A DNA stretch of 64,000 nucleotides from Agelaius tricolor (taxonomy: Eukaryota; Chordata; Aves; Passeriformes; Icteridae): the NCBI GenBank assembly GCA_023055355.1, contig JALJCS010000024.1, positions 11,981,501 to 12,045,500 on the forward strand, read 5' to 3'. The first letter of the stretch is position 1. Every line of letters starts with the position of its first letter. The translations under genes and the position numbers were made by a program. The notes under the pieces are model-generated. The model searched no databases. It had not been told where the DNA came from and saw nothing but the letters and a program-made list of their open reading frames with translations. Below are positions 37,807-51,514 of this stretch, in pieces.

Positions 37807-40800
37807 ACTGAGCACCAGCTCCTAAGAGGAGACCATAGATCCACATGGGGAACACTACACTCATTTAAAATTTTCCGGTCCTAAAACCCAATGGTCTGTC
37901 CTCTGTTGGCCTCTGGACAGATGCCTCTCCAGCCCTCAGAGTATGGCACTGTCTCTGCATCTCAGAGTTCACAGTCTGAGTGCAGATGCTCGGGGCCAAG
38001 ACTGGCAGCCTTGGATCCAAGTGCTGGAGGCTGGAGGTTTGTGTGCTCTCCCTGGGTCACCTCTGTCCCCTGGAGCTCCCCTGCTGAGGACAGCACTGCA
38101 GCTGAGCTCCTCCAGTGCACTCCCACGGCCAACAACAAAACATTTTCATTTATGCAGACTGAAAAATGCCACGGCAGCATAGACATACTGGCCTTTCACT
38201 CTGCAGTTTCATCTCTGGTAATAAATCTCTGTTATAGGCATGAACAAAACTAACCTTTTATCAAATAATTTATACAAGAATTCCACCTGCAATATCAGCT
38301 TCCAGAGAACTCACAGCAATCAGGAGCATTCAGACTCTACAGGAAGCCTCCCCACCTCCAAACATCATAGAACAAGGCAGATAAATCTTTTCTACTTGCA
38401 GCTTTAAGAGCAAGTACAATATGTCAAGTAAAAAAATAAAAAAATTAGCAGCATACTGAAAAAAATGGAGTGGGGTTTGTTTCAGTATTATCAAATCCCA
38501 TTAAATTTCTGGAACATTTATTCAGCTGTTCTGGATAAAATGTAATATCTTAAATATTTTGAAGTATCATCAGATATAAGACTCTCTCATAAATTGCAAG
38601 TTGAAAGGTCAATGACTCTGTGAGTGTAAATGGTAACCAATTAGAAATCAAAGGCAGAAGTCCAACTAATATGAAATCCATCTCCTGACTCTACTAAGAG
38701 GAGATTAAGTAATGTGTAGCTCCATGGATCAACTCTTAGTCCTTTATGCAGCTATTATTTATTAAAATTTAACAAATGTTTTGAAGGCTGCATCGCCTTA
38801 GTATAGGAGCAGCCTTGGATCAAGGAGCCTCTGCTTTTTGTCCCTAATAACTTTATAATTAATACTTTATAATTGCTCATAGTTTTAACACTTTATAAAA
38901 GAGGCACTCTGCAAGTAAGGGACATAAACCCTCCTGAGGGTGCTGCCAGCCATCTCCTTGGGTAGTGATGCATTGATCTGAAGGAATGAGAAACTTGTAA
39001 TCTTACAACACAACAGGTGTGGATTTCCTGAGCTGCTGCTGTGTGTCCGTCACAGAACCAGGGGGAAGTCCAGATCTCCTGGGCCTGATCCAAGAGCTCT
39101 GTCCATGGCCCTCTTTTTAAGTGCCTGATGATCAGCATTTAACCAGAATTCCTTTCTGATGAGGATATGCCTAGGTGTCACCATTTAGCACTGAAGTAGG
39201 GATTTTTTATACAATAACACAGAAGTTCCTGTACAGTCAAGGCATCCTCTGATCCTAGCAGTGATGGCTTAGGCAATGCCACCAAACATGACAGTCATGT
39301 CCCTAGCTCTTCCCTCCTATCAGACAGTGCTGCAATGCCACCATGTAACTTCTTCACATTGAACATGCATTGTGGGCATTACTATTCACACTGCACATGA
39401 ATGTAGCATTTTGAAGAGCAGGAATTTATGGATAGACTCCCTTTGCTTTCCCTGGGAATCCAGGAAGCCTTGTTTGGCCTCCACTTTGAGAGATGGAAAC
39501 AGAAGGGCTACTCAGCCTTTACCACCTGAATAAGTAATTTTAATAAGCAAATCCAATGTCAACAAGCATCAGAGATCACAGAAGAGCTGGCTGCCTTTGT
39601 TCAAATCCAACCTACAGAGCTTTTTATTTCTTCCTCTAAGGGTCCATCCGAACCTCTCTTCACCCTTATCTCTATGTATCCGTGTTTGGCTCCTGAGTCC
39701 TATTTACAATGTGAACTCATTGTGATAATGCCATCATTTGTTTCTGCATTTAAACAGCATCAACTTTTGCTAATTCCAGAACAACATTGGTGTTTTAGCA
39801 CTTTTTGATAAAGATAACAAATAGATATTTTTCTGTTTCCCCTAGCAAAGAAACAAAACCCTCCAGATCACAAAGAGGAATGTGTAGATTTAATTGATTT
39901 GACCAAATGTAGATCATTTACATGGCATCTTCACTTATGTGGCATAAACTGATGCCAGCAATTTATTTACAGACACGAACAGGATGGGACTGCTGGGAGA
40001 GTGTCTCGAGCTATTTATTTTTTCAGCATTAGTCTCATTACATAATTATAATAATGGAAAGATGCTAACAGCTCACTGTCCAGGCAGCAGGCCAGAAAAC
40101 TTAATGTTACAGCATACTTTATAACCTTCTAGACCAATCACATGAGGCAAAAGCATATTGACAGTAGTTCTATCCAATCACCATAAGCACATGTAGTTTT
40201 GGTTAAAACAATGCTTGCTTATTTCGAATATAATAACTGTTTGTGAGGCACAGAGCTCCATTCATAAGCTTAACCTTCCTAATATCTTGCTAGATAAACT
40301 TTCTGCAACTTAGAAAGCCATTCAGACAAGCACTAATATATAGCTTTATTGTTCTATTCCCATGTCTTTTCTACAGCTTAAGTAATTTTTCTGCTGACTT
40401 ATCTCATGACTGTTGCTTTTAGCTCTACTAACAATTCTGCTGCATCTGAGGCCTGCCTTCTGCAGTTTTCCTAAAACCCTCTGATTTTATGGATTCCCAC
40501 AATTTACATGCATGACATACTCACACAGCAAATACAAGTTAACAGGCTATTCCTAAGGACTGTAGCTTCCATACAAGTGGGCAACTTCAGCGTTGGTGCA
40601 GGTGGGCATAATGCCATTAGTCAGTGACAGCCATGTTCTAAACACATGATTCTCCCACATGGTTGTTCTTGATTCAGGAACAAAACTATACAAGAAAGCT
40701 TCTAACCAGTATGGAGTCATACTTGCCATAAAGTTACACTCCCTTCCTCAAGTCACTTATTCACCTTCAGATGGAAGAAGAGAATAGAAAGGTACACTGG

Positions 40801-43800
40801 AAACTGCAACTGTTCCTTTTGTGAAAAAAGTGCCAGAAAACACAGGGAGGAATGTAAAGTGTTTCTTTGCAATGGATTTCAGATAGGCTGAAAGGGGACT
40901 CTGTGCATGTCCCCTCTCTTTCTTCTCTGCTGTTTCAAGAAACCTCTAAAGAGGTACAGAAAAGGGGTAGGTCATTTTGTGCTTAAGGTAATCATCTTTC
41001 TTCACTGAAATATATATTTTAAAAGAAAACACAAATTATTTTATATAAAAAGAAGTTAAAGATACCAATTTTCAGAACCTGAGGTAACCCTAGCCCTGCA
41101 AGCAGATGCTCAAGTACTCATCTCATTTTAGGCATCTGAAATATCTCCTATATGGAACACAGTCAGACCTGTCTTTCAGTCCAGATATTCTTTGATCAGG
41201 CAGGTGATTAAAAAAGAAAAAATCTTGAAAATTAATATCTGTTGTGTTTATGCCACTAACAGCAACATGAAAGGGAAAAACAAATGATGGCTTGAATATC
41301 TAGGAGCCCAGGAAAGGATGTGTTTGCAGACTGGCTTTCTGCAGGTGGAACTGATGTCAAGAGGAGGTCACACAGTGGTGAGCAGGATGAGAAAAAGGTC
41401 ACTCGTCTTTGCAACTTTTGCATGGCCTGAGGACTGCAGGTCCTAAAAAGGTATACATTTTCCCAGGTCTGTGATTCCATGAGTTGTTTTCACCCAAACA
41501 CTGACCAGTGGTGCCTCTGTGCTCCAGCTCACTGTCACCTCAGCCATGCTTAAAGAATGCATGCCAGGCCACATTGATCCTGTCTTCTAATGCTCCTCTT
41601 CCACATTTTTTTAAGCTGGACCATTTTCCCAGTTTATATTATAACATAAATAATTGTGCTGCCTTAATGACAGTGAAGTGGAGGCAGGATTTGAAATACT
41701 GCAGTCTGATACTGCTGTGAACATCCAAGTGCTTTGGTGAAATGCAGTGAGAGTTGGTTTGCATTCCTATTCTCCAGCCATCTTCCCATTGCCCTACATC
41801 CACTGCAGCTCTTATTGCACCACATAAATAAAAGAAGTTCTGGTCCGGAATGCCATTTTTGCTCCACAGCAAACAACATTCCAGTGCCCCTTGGACTTAC
41901 TTTATTTACTGTATCAATGTAGTCAACATAGCTTAGAGACAGATATATCTAATATGTACAACTAAATATTGCACCTATTTCCAAGTTTTTGCCATGTAGT
42001 CTGATATATGCTTCTAGCAGCACTGAAACACTTGGCTTAAAACAGTAAATAGAGATAGGTGGAGAGAGAACCCAACACTTAAAACTTTGCTAGCACCAAC
42101 TACCAAGACATTCATTATGTGCCAAAGTGTTTGGAGGCTCCCATATATTTATTTATACACAGATGTACAATGTCCTGCTAAAGTACACAGGGATAGAAGA
42201 AACAGCTCAGAATGATTGCTGCTGAGGGTGGCTGCAGGTGTGAAGGGCACACCAGAAACCACTGCTCCAATGAGTGGAACAGTAAAAGAAAAAAATATTT
42301 TTTAAAAGTGGTTTTGGTAACTTTTTGGGTTTTAGAACAATTATTAGGGAAAGGAACAGACCAGAAAAAAGACTTTTATTTCATTAATTTAAAGGAATCC
42401 CAAGACTAACTAAAGTGATTAAGGCACACTTAGGCAAAGCATTCATCTATCCCCAGGCTTTGCCAGAATGCCTCAGTGATCACTTGCATTAGCCTTCAGC
42501 TGCCAGCTGTGTGTCTTCAGAGCAGAAATAGAAAACATCTTTCAATGTTTATGAGTTGCATGATGTAAACAGTCATGTTAACAGTCAACTAACCTTGCTG
42601 GGATAACTTTCATAAACTTGGGCCTATTTGTTACCTGAAATACACCTTGTCCAGGTCCATCCCAAATATTTGGCTACATGAGGGATACCATCAGACTGTA
42701 CACTTGCACAATGGAAGCATTGACAAAAATCCTAGAAAATATTGCTTGATGCCTCCCATGTCTAAACAAGGAACCAGTCAAAGGTCCCACTCCACCACAG
42801 TACACAGGCACAGGACATTCCCACAAACGCCCACGGCAGCCGCTGGATAGAGTGCTGTGGTCAGCCTGCAAAGAGCTCCAAGACATAGACAGCTTAAGTG
42901 GTTTGTACAAATGCACACAGGGAGCATTTGCAGCTCCTCTAATTCAGAGCTAAAGATTCTGCCAATTTCCATTGAAAATGCTGGTCTGCAGTGTCCCGTT
43001 CCAAATAAATTCAAAGACATTGCCATCTGAATTTCTTGGAGAATAGGTGCCAATTAGACTAATAAGATCCTATAAACAGGCAAAAAACCCCAAATCACCA
43101 ATATTTATTGCCTAGCAATTGTACCACGCATGGGGAGTTAGGAGTAGAGAAACAATCACAAAGACCAGAATTATCATGAGCTGCTTATAGCACCCCCTTT
43201 GAATGGATACTGCAGCACCATACTGAATGCTCCTCAGAGAGTCAGCTAATGAAGTGTCTGCACAAGGATCTGGATTCAGATTTTTTCAAAAGCTGCATCA
43301 GAAACTGTGTCCAACCTGAACCAGTATGGTTCTCAACCAAAGAGGAAAAGACTGCCCACAGCAGGAGGATGCAGAAACATCCAACCTGTTGTCACAACTA
43401 GAACTACAGTAGGTTTGCACCCACGTGAAAACAAATAATAATTGTAATTTTTAAAAAGTCAGTTGGTGTTTTATCCAAAAGACAGTGGAAGACATTCAAC
43501 TGCTGCTGACATGTGCAAATCATACTAATTATGTCTAAGTCAATTGACTTACACTTCCCCAGCTGCAGTATCTGGCTGAAGCTTCTCCAAGCCTGCACAG
43601 CTGCACTTCAGTGTCACCACTATCTGTCACCTGAATCTCTGCTGCTGGGGACCGGGCTGGCACCAGGTGCCCTTGACAGAGGAGATTGGGAAGCCACCTC
43701 ATCAGTCCAGCAGCTGACCATATGGAAACAGAGTTAGATTTTGAATTTTGAAAGGTTGGTTGTTTAGTCAGTAACATTAGCAGAACCTGAGTGAAAATAA

Positions 43801-46800
43801 AAATGATAGAGAGCACCCTCTTTAAGACTCCTGATTATATTCAAGCTTACTGGCACAAACACAAGATGCATTTTTGTATAACCTGTTGAATACAGGCTTA
43901 TTTGCATCCCTGAATTTCTGCATGATAAAACCAGTGAAGAAAACCTTGCATTTCCTTTCTTACATCAGTGTGTGATTCCTGGGGGATATGATTCGTTTTC
44001 TTGTCGTTTATGCTAGGTTGTGAGCTCACTCCTTGTTATAAATGGGTTGTCTATATAATTGTTACCAATTACATGCAAATTGCTCCTAAATGGCACAGAC
44101 AGCCCATTTGTGCCAAACGTTGGTTTACACTTTGCTCTCTTTCCAAGACAGTGGAGAGATAAAAAAGCAATTGGATTGATGAGTGGGATGTCAACATTTC
44201 TCTCCAGTTTCCATTATGCAGTTAAAACATTGCCTCACCATTCTTTGACAAATACTGGAATATTTCCAGAAATCACACTTCATTTTTTCCAAGATGGTGA
44301 TCGAATACCTCCCCAAATCTGAGTAAGAAGTACCAGCTCTTGTTTATCCTCCATGTCAGATCTGCAATTCAGACACTACAAATGGGAACTTGATATGTTT
44401 TCCTGCACAATCAGTTGGAATTCAGTTTGCAATGAGACTTGTCAAATGCCTCCAGATTCTTTTGTTTCTGATTCATTATGGATCTGAGAAGCATTTGTTC
44501 CAAAAACAGCACTTGCCCAACGTCAAGTAAATGTTCTGCTCACAAAACTGAACCACATTTCAACTTCTATTTTTTCAATTTCCATATCATTCATGCTAGA
44601 GAAAATATCAGAAAAACAACTGATCATATGAGAAACTTTTTTTTTTCTTTTTAACTTGGGAGTGGCTTTAGTTTCAGTGACTGTAGTGGCTTTATACCCT
44701 TCACAATGGGTAAAAAATCTAAGAAACACTGAAATTCCTGAAAGAATTTTATCCTCAAAGGCATTTATTTCAATGGAGCCAGAATTTCTGTGTCAGCAAA
44801 TTATGACAGAATGTATTTAGCTTCAAGTGTGTACTTAAACAGCATAGACTTCAAGGGAACTTAAATACATGCTTAATTTTGAGCATATGCTTAAGTGTTT
44901 TGGGGGAATAGTATTGAACCACAGCATTAATCTCTTTTTTAAAGGAAAGAATGCCTTCCAAAGCAACATTTACTTTTCAGGGCACAGTGTGTGTTTTTTA
45001 AATCCTCCTTTGATGTTTCTTGGTCTACTTTGTTTTTAAAAGCTCACCAGAAATCAAAAAGGATTAGTAGGTCATGATCCTCCAAGCTACCTGGTATAGA
45101 TCAGCCCAGGAAAGGACAGAAATGGAGTTTAGCTAGCAAAGAAAAAATGCTTGCCTGAAGCAGTTTGAAGGACTTTTTCTGAGTCACAAATTCATTAAAA
45201 CTGCTTTGGTATTTTGTTTTCTATTTATAATCATTATAATTTAAAGAATACTTTAAATAAGAAAAGTGGAAAGCAGAATATAGGATATTTAACAGATTAT
45301 AACAACCAAATATGAATATTAATGTGCATTAAATATCTTCAGCTATGCCAGTGATATTTCATACAACAAGCAGTTTTTACCACTCATCCTTAAAAGAAAA
45401 ACTTTCCTGAACCAAAGTATGCTTACCACTTTTTTTTAAATGGAGACTTGAATTAATATTTTCTTAAAAGCATTGATTGCTAGTATGACATTACAGAGTA
45501 GAAGTAGAGGAAGTCTTGAAAGTGATATTAAAAAAAGATCTGGATTCTTACTTCCTCCAGAATTCAGTGCTCTAAATGTGGTATCTGAGCAAACACCAGC
45601 TCTTGACCTCAAATCTATATTCTTCACTGAGGTTTGTCCACTAGGATAAGGACTGCTGTGTAGCAGTTAAATACAAAACAAACCTGAAATTTGTACCTTT
45701 TGAGGTTTGGTCCTGACCAGCCTTTGAAACAAGATTGCTTTCAGTCAATCGGTTATTTCAGCACTTGACATCACCCCCACATAAAACAAGGCAAATGGCC
45801 AATTAGCTAACTGGAATTTTTCCAGTTCAAAATGGTGCCAAAATGAATGAAGATGAAGTGGAGTAGGGAAAAAAAAAAGAGTTTAAATTGGCTGAACAGT
45901 CAGCTCTCTATGGGAAGCTGAAAATAGAAATCAGTTCATGGAACTCAGGAGCTTCACTATCTTCTATTTGGGGAAGATCAAACTTCGGCATTTGCAAGTT
46001 AAACAGGGATCCCCAAGGCTTCTAGAGAGTATTTTATAAAAAGAGGTTTTATACAGGACCTGTGTATTTTGCAAATAAAACTGCAGCACATTAAATTCTA
46101 ATCACATTCTATTCATAGCATCTGAAATCAGAGTATAAATTTGCTTCCTACAGATAATTATCTGGACTGGAGTTTAATCTTATACGTATGCCATTACCCC
46201 TATGCAAACATGGACAACTTTTAGCTTTTTCTTTTCAACAACATTCAGCTATTTTGACATTTTAAGTGGTTATGAGTTGGTTTTAAATAAAGACATACTA
46301 AAGAAATCAGATTATATGTTAAGCAGTAGTATTTGAACTGAGAAAAAAAAAGAATACAGCTTGAAGAATAACAACTTTGCTTGGGAAATTATGTGCAAAT
46401 TCCAGAAAGAAAAGTAGTTAATCATGCCAGTTTTGTAAATATAACTTCTATAAAAGTCAATGCTGCTTTAAATACATCTATCAGGCCCCTCAAACAAACT
46501 GTTAAGCTACATCAGAAATGCATATAAGTATTCTAAATAGGAAAAATTCCCCTGCAGAAAATTTCCCATTATTATAAACTTGTTAGTTGTGTTACAGAAC
46601 AGCACTTCAATCTTCTGTCAAAACATTAGCAGCACAGTACAGTCCAAGGTAGATATACCAATGTATACCTATTAAATTGTACTCTCCAGTACAACTTTGT
46701 AAAAATGTCCAGAACATCATGAAGCAAAGATTATAAATCTTTGTGAAAAAGCAACCATATTCCTGATATAAAATAAAATTTAAAAGGAAAAATACAACTG

Positions 46801-49800
46801 CAATTTATCTAAATTGTTATTCTCAAAAAAAAAAAGCAGAATAACCAACTTCAAATATTACTATGATATTTTTCTTTACAAAATTATTATAAAATTTTGG
46901 ATATCAGGCTATCAGGTGCACCTGCTGACAAGCAAATTAGCTCTGCATTTAAAAGATGCTGCCTGATGCAAAATTCCTTTTCTTCCAATGAAAATCAAGC
47001 AGTGATTTAAAGAAATGGGGGTTTCAGATGCCTAATGATGCAGATAGATAGAACTGACAATTATCAAATTCCTCAAACAAGCACATTTCACATAATTTGG
47101 TGACCTTGTACATGCCTAAACTTAAAAAAAAAGTCCGGTTAAAAAGCAACTTCACGTGTTTTTATGACTTTTATGAACTGTCAAAAGAGCAACGATGTAT
47201 TCAGAGATTGTGAATTCATCACAGGTTCTGGCCCTCATAGCATCTGGTTGCAAGGGAAAATAACTTCACACTGTTGTTTGTGAAACAGATTCAATTTGAC
47301 TCACCAAACTTTGGAACCACAGAAGACAAGTTGCATGAGTCTAATAATGCTTCAGATCCATGTTTTAAAAGCACTGCTATTCAACCATGCAGCCAGACCC
47401 AATGAACCTACTGGTATCCACCACATCACAGAGACTGACCTTAGCAAGGAGCTGAACTTAGCAACAACCTTTAACTGCAGAGCTGTTACTGAAATGATTA
47501 GTTACAACAGCTCTGAGCAGGCAGATCACTTCACCAGTGTGCATCTGTGTAAGATCAGGGCCTGAACATGTTTCTTCCCTTCATCTGGCCTCAGCTTCAG
47601 GAAAAAACACGTTTCACTTGTCCCAGCCCACTCCCCATGTCAGTGGACATTAAGCACATGTCGCCTCACTTTTGGAGAGCACTGCATTTTTTTACCTCGT
47701 AACTGTTTGCTGAATTGCCTTCCACCAGTTCTCACCTCGGAAAAAAACTTTTTAAGTGCATTAATATGATACAATTCAACTCTACTATACATGAATCACA
47801 TGAATCAGTAGTGGGACATTACTTACAGAAGGCACCTGGACCCAGAGGAGTCCTTACACAGTCCTTCTCTAGGCAGATTTGTGTCTATCCCTCCAGTCAC
47901 CAGAGCCCTTGCCTTCCCTGCAGAACACTGTCTATTCCCTCTCTCCATACTGCTTAATGCTCCAGAATCATCTCTAACCTTTCTGCTCTGCCTGCAGGAA
48001 GCTGTGCCATAGCACCAGCAACAGCAGTGCTGAATCTTCAACCGTAGCTGCTGCAGCACTTCAAAGGCAGCTACCACAGCCCAGGATTTAGACTGCAGCT
48101 GGAAATTGAAGGCTCAAGGTGGGGTCCCCAGGGCTGAGCAAAAAGAGCAAAGCTCATTTGTAAGGATTAAAAGGTGGACAGGTAATGGATCTCTGTGGGG
48201 CAGGAAGGAGAGGGAAAAGCAGAAAGAGTGGAAGTCAGTATACAATACAAAAAGCTGAGGAGGTTAAGAGGGGCAGCAAAAGGGGGGGCTGAGGGCACAG
48301 AAGAGAGGAGATTCCTGGTTAGTGTAAATAATATACATGTATGTTAGGGAGAAAGAATGAGGGCAGTCTGGAAACATAAACAAAAATATCTTCAGAGAAG
48401 GTAGGCCTTTAACATAGCAGTTGGTGAAAAGATCAAGAGGAATAAAATACAAAAGGATGTACAAGTCAAAGACAGCTAGAAAAATAGGCATTGAGAGTAA
48501 AAAACTGTGATGAGACCAAGACATAAAATCCATCTGTAAAACAGCTTGTACTGGGACACATATAACATTTTTCATACTGCAGGGTACCCAAAATGTAAAA
48601 GCAAAAATTTTTTATTATTCAAGGTGATAATGGACTCTGCATATGAAGTTACAAAAAAGCGTTTTCTTTTGTAAAGTAAAACTACAGAAATTTTTTAAAG
48701 AAAAAAACTTAATCAACCCAAGAAGTTGGGTGTTTAAGACCATGCTACATATTACTTGGGAAGAAGGACCGTGAAGATGATACACCTGGCCTAGAGAAAG
48801 ACCACAGCCACCTGCCTGAGCTACATTATGCTCAGCTTCTCAGAGGGGGCAGTTCTTGTCAATATTTGAACATATGAGCAGAGCTGAGGCCACAAACACA
48901 CCAAGAAATGTAAGGATTTAAAAAAACTTTCCACCTGCCTTGGAGGCCATAAACTTATGAAGTGAATAACCATGACGAAAAACTCTTTGAAGAGAAGTTC
49001 TCATCTGGTGGTAGTGGAAGAGAGTTCTCATAGCTGCAGTTAACTGTACAGTAAAGCAATGCAGTGGGACACAAACCCCATGGGAAGGAGCAAGAATTCA
49101 GACTAGAATGAATAATTTACTGCAAATCACACCTACCTTAGTGTAGCATAATTTCTCAGTATCTCAGCTTCTTAGAATTTCCCACATCTGAATGCTAAAC
49201 AGTACACACTAAGTCATACCACAGTTATATAATTATATGTTAAGCTAATAAATAGGATTTTTTGTGATCTGAAATTTTTTTAACATAATTAAAATATTTT
49301 AGCTATTTTGTTAAACTACTAATATTTTAATTGTTCCAACTAATAATCACTTGCTTGAACAGCTTAATAGTAATATTCACTTGAAGAACCTCATAATTTT
49401 CACTTGTGATATACAAGCATCCTTTGTAGCCTCATTACTTTCTGAATCTCCAAATGTTTCCTTGTCATTGTTAGAAAGCACATTCTAGAGTTTAAACAGG
49501 AAAAGATTTCTAGTTTGGGAATTGAGACAGCTTAATTTTTTTTCTCTCCTTGGCTTTCTGTTCAGATGTGCCAGCAGAGAACTGTGTGCACTGCTAGAAA
49601 AGCAACAGGGAACAAGTGTGAAGATCACAGAGCACACAGCTTTTTATTTGTCATTTATTCTATATTCGAAAGAAAAGAGTACCAGGCCAAAAGTCATTCT
49701 GTTAGTTACTTAAAGTGACTGATGCTAATTGATCTATCAACAGTTTCTAATGCATGTTGAATATCCCACTCATCATTTACAGACCAAACTGTTGACTGAG

Positions 49801-50199
49801 ATTCATCCACATTCATAAGGACATATAAGCCTATCTAATAGTGCAAGAAGTAATGCTGTAATAAAAATACACAAAAACACTAGCATTTTTCAGAGCATCT
49901 ATGGAGACAACTTGAGACTTCAGAGAAGTAACTATTTTTATAATAACAGCTTTATTTCAAGCACTGTTTCTCACTGGATACAACTTATACATTTTGTGCT
50001 AAGTGTATATATATTAATTGAACACTTTCAAAATTATCCCTAGATAAAATATATATATTATGTGTTTAAAATTATTCCAACAACAGCTTTTCCAAGTAAT
50101 ATTTTGTTGAGTGTTAGTTCAAATAACTGGAGAAAAAAATTAAAAATGCTTTGGCAAAATACCCTTCCACGGTAATGTCTTTGAAAGCATTTTGAGCGC
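37807..50199. other. Intergenic desert 3' of RAB28, no gene recognised
   Basis: More than 12 kb of AT-rich non-coding DNA. It includes a moderately GC-rich stretch at 37900-38130, two identical CCAATCA motifs 40 bp apart (40134-40140 and 40174-40180), and an octamer motif ATGCAAAT at 44073-44080 in a locally non-repetitive segment. A purine-rich plus strand spans about 48150-48550, where the minus strand reads as a Phe/Leu/Ser-rich 103-codon frame of low complexity. No exon with credible splice sites and a family match was seen. Several short segments look more like conserved non-coding DNA than repeats, but that cannot be shown from one sequence. Confidence 0.6.
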
Positions 50200-50515
50200 A
50201 GGGCTTCCTCATCTATTTTTATTCTGGTATCAGTCAAATAGAGAGGATGAAACATAAACAGAGTTATACAGTTTCATTTAAATATAATTTTAAAGAATAT
50301 AGACTGAAATTTTTCAAGTGTGTGGTCTCATGTTTGAATTTGAGCCAGACAAAAAACTGCCAGCTGCTTTGTAATGGACAATGGTGCAAAGTGTTTCTGA
50401 AACCTCTAATGGCATTGTTGTGCTGGTCCCTGTTAAAACAACGTTCCTGGTGTCCCAGAGCCTGCATCAAGGCAGGAGCACTGCAAAGCTATCAAGCCAG
50501 AGAAGAACAGGGTGG
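50200..50515 (-). other. RAB28: Probable 3' UTR of RAB28 with polyadenylation signal
   Basis: The last coding exon ends with TGA at 50516-50518 (minus strand). About 290 bases further along the transcript an AATAAA hexamer occurs on the minus strand at 50218-50223, within CCAGAATAAAAATAG. A cleavage site near 50200 would give a 3' UTR of roughly 300 bases. This is the first canonical hexamer seen after the stop. Further T-rich sequence lies beyond, so a longer UTR is possible. The boundary is inferred. Confidence 0.5.
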
Positions 50516-50608
50516 TCACTGAACTGCACACATTGAGCTCCTGGAAGGATTGATGGTTCTTGTCACAGGCTCCTGACTGTAGTTGACAATATCTGCCTTC
50601 ACCACTCT
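50516..50608 (-). CDS. RAB28: RAB28, last coding exon (long-isoform C-terminus)
   Basis: Read on the minus strand, a pyrimidine tract ending in GACAG precedes 93 bp that encode 30 residues and a TGA stop. The peptide begins [10 protein letters not shown] and ends SSMCAVQ. It joins the 56705-56782 exon in phase 0 after ...EQSQ and matches, from memory, the C-terminus of the 221-residue mammalian RAB28 long isoform. The terminal CAVQ is a CaaX box of the farnesylated type. RAB28 is unusual among Rabs in being farnesylated rather than carrying a double geranylgeranyl motif. The tail directs membrane binding, and the protein acts at the ciliary base and in photoreceptor outer-segment disc shedding. 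Loss causes cone-rod dystrophy in humans. This tail is made when the 51515-51612 exon is skipped. Confidence 0.96.
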   Translation of the reverse strand, partial: RVVKADIVNYSQEPVTRTINPSRSSMCAVQ

Positions 50609-51514
50609 CTGTCATAAAAGAAAACACAGTAACAATCAGAAAATAGAAGCTTCATGCTGGCAAAGCATTCAACAGATTTTTATGAAATACAAAGGGAAAA
50701 ATAACAAACAAATCAGCATTTTTTTTCACTACCTTACAGGAAACCTTATCAGGTGCTAATGCTCATTATAATTCTAGGTTTATTCATGCTAAGCAGAAGC
50801 AAGTGCCTGGGTAGGTTATCACAACACTACAAAAGGAGTAGAATTTTCTTGCTAAAGCAGAGAATACAGTTTTACTTCCACGAAAATTTTTCTGTGTCAG
50901 AGTAATAAAACAGAATTTATTTGCAAAAGTTGTGCCATTCATTCTTTAATAATAACTGCATAAATTGTAACTGGAAATTGTACCTAAGTCTTTTTGTCTT
51001 TACTCCAAGCATTTCATCAGAAAATATGGACAGAATTCAAAGCAAATTTTAAATACAGCAATACTTTTAAAAAGCTTTGATAGGCATACTGGCTAAAGAT
51101 TATATTAACATTAAAAGAAGCTCTACATGCTATATTTATTCTCTAATACAATCTAACAGATATTATGCATTCTATTTACAAAGCATATGATAAGACTGAT
51201 GCTCTCTCCTACATGAGGAGACAGAAATGTACTATTTTGCATACATTTCCATCTGAGACAGCTATGTAATATTTCGAATGTACAGCACTGAATACAGTAA
51301 CATGAAGAATTTAAAAGTTTCTACAAACTGACTATTAGAAAAAACACTATGTAATTAATTGTAATTAAAAAGTTCCAAAATAATATGTTGAGTATTACAA
51401 GTACTTACACATACAAAACACAATCTTCCAAAAGAACTTACTTTAACAGTTGTTACTTCATGTAAAAGCAATGCAGCTTATAAAAAAGAAACAAACCAAG
51501 TTTTCCATCAATAC
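50609..51514 (-). other. RAB28: RAB28 intron between cassette exon and last exon
   Basis: A 906-bp intron, GT at its 5' end (51514-51513 on the minus strand, reading GTATTG) and AG at 50610-50609. No other gene or RNA is recognised inside it. A minus-strand AATAAA at 50917-50922 could permit an alternative polyadenylated end for transcripts that use the cassette exon, but nothing else supports that. Confidence 0.8.

Noticed and set aside
48264..48575. 103-codon minus-strand hydrophobic frame
   Set aside because: It comes from a purine-rich plus strand read in reverse. The Phe/Leu/Ser richness reflects base composition, not membrane segments of a gene.
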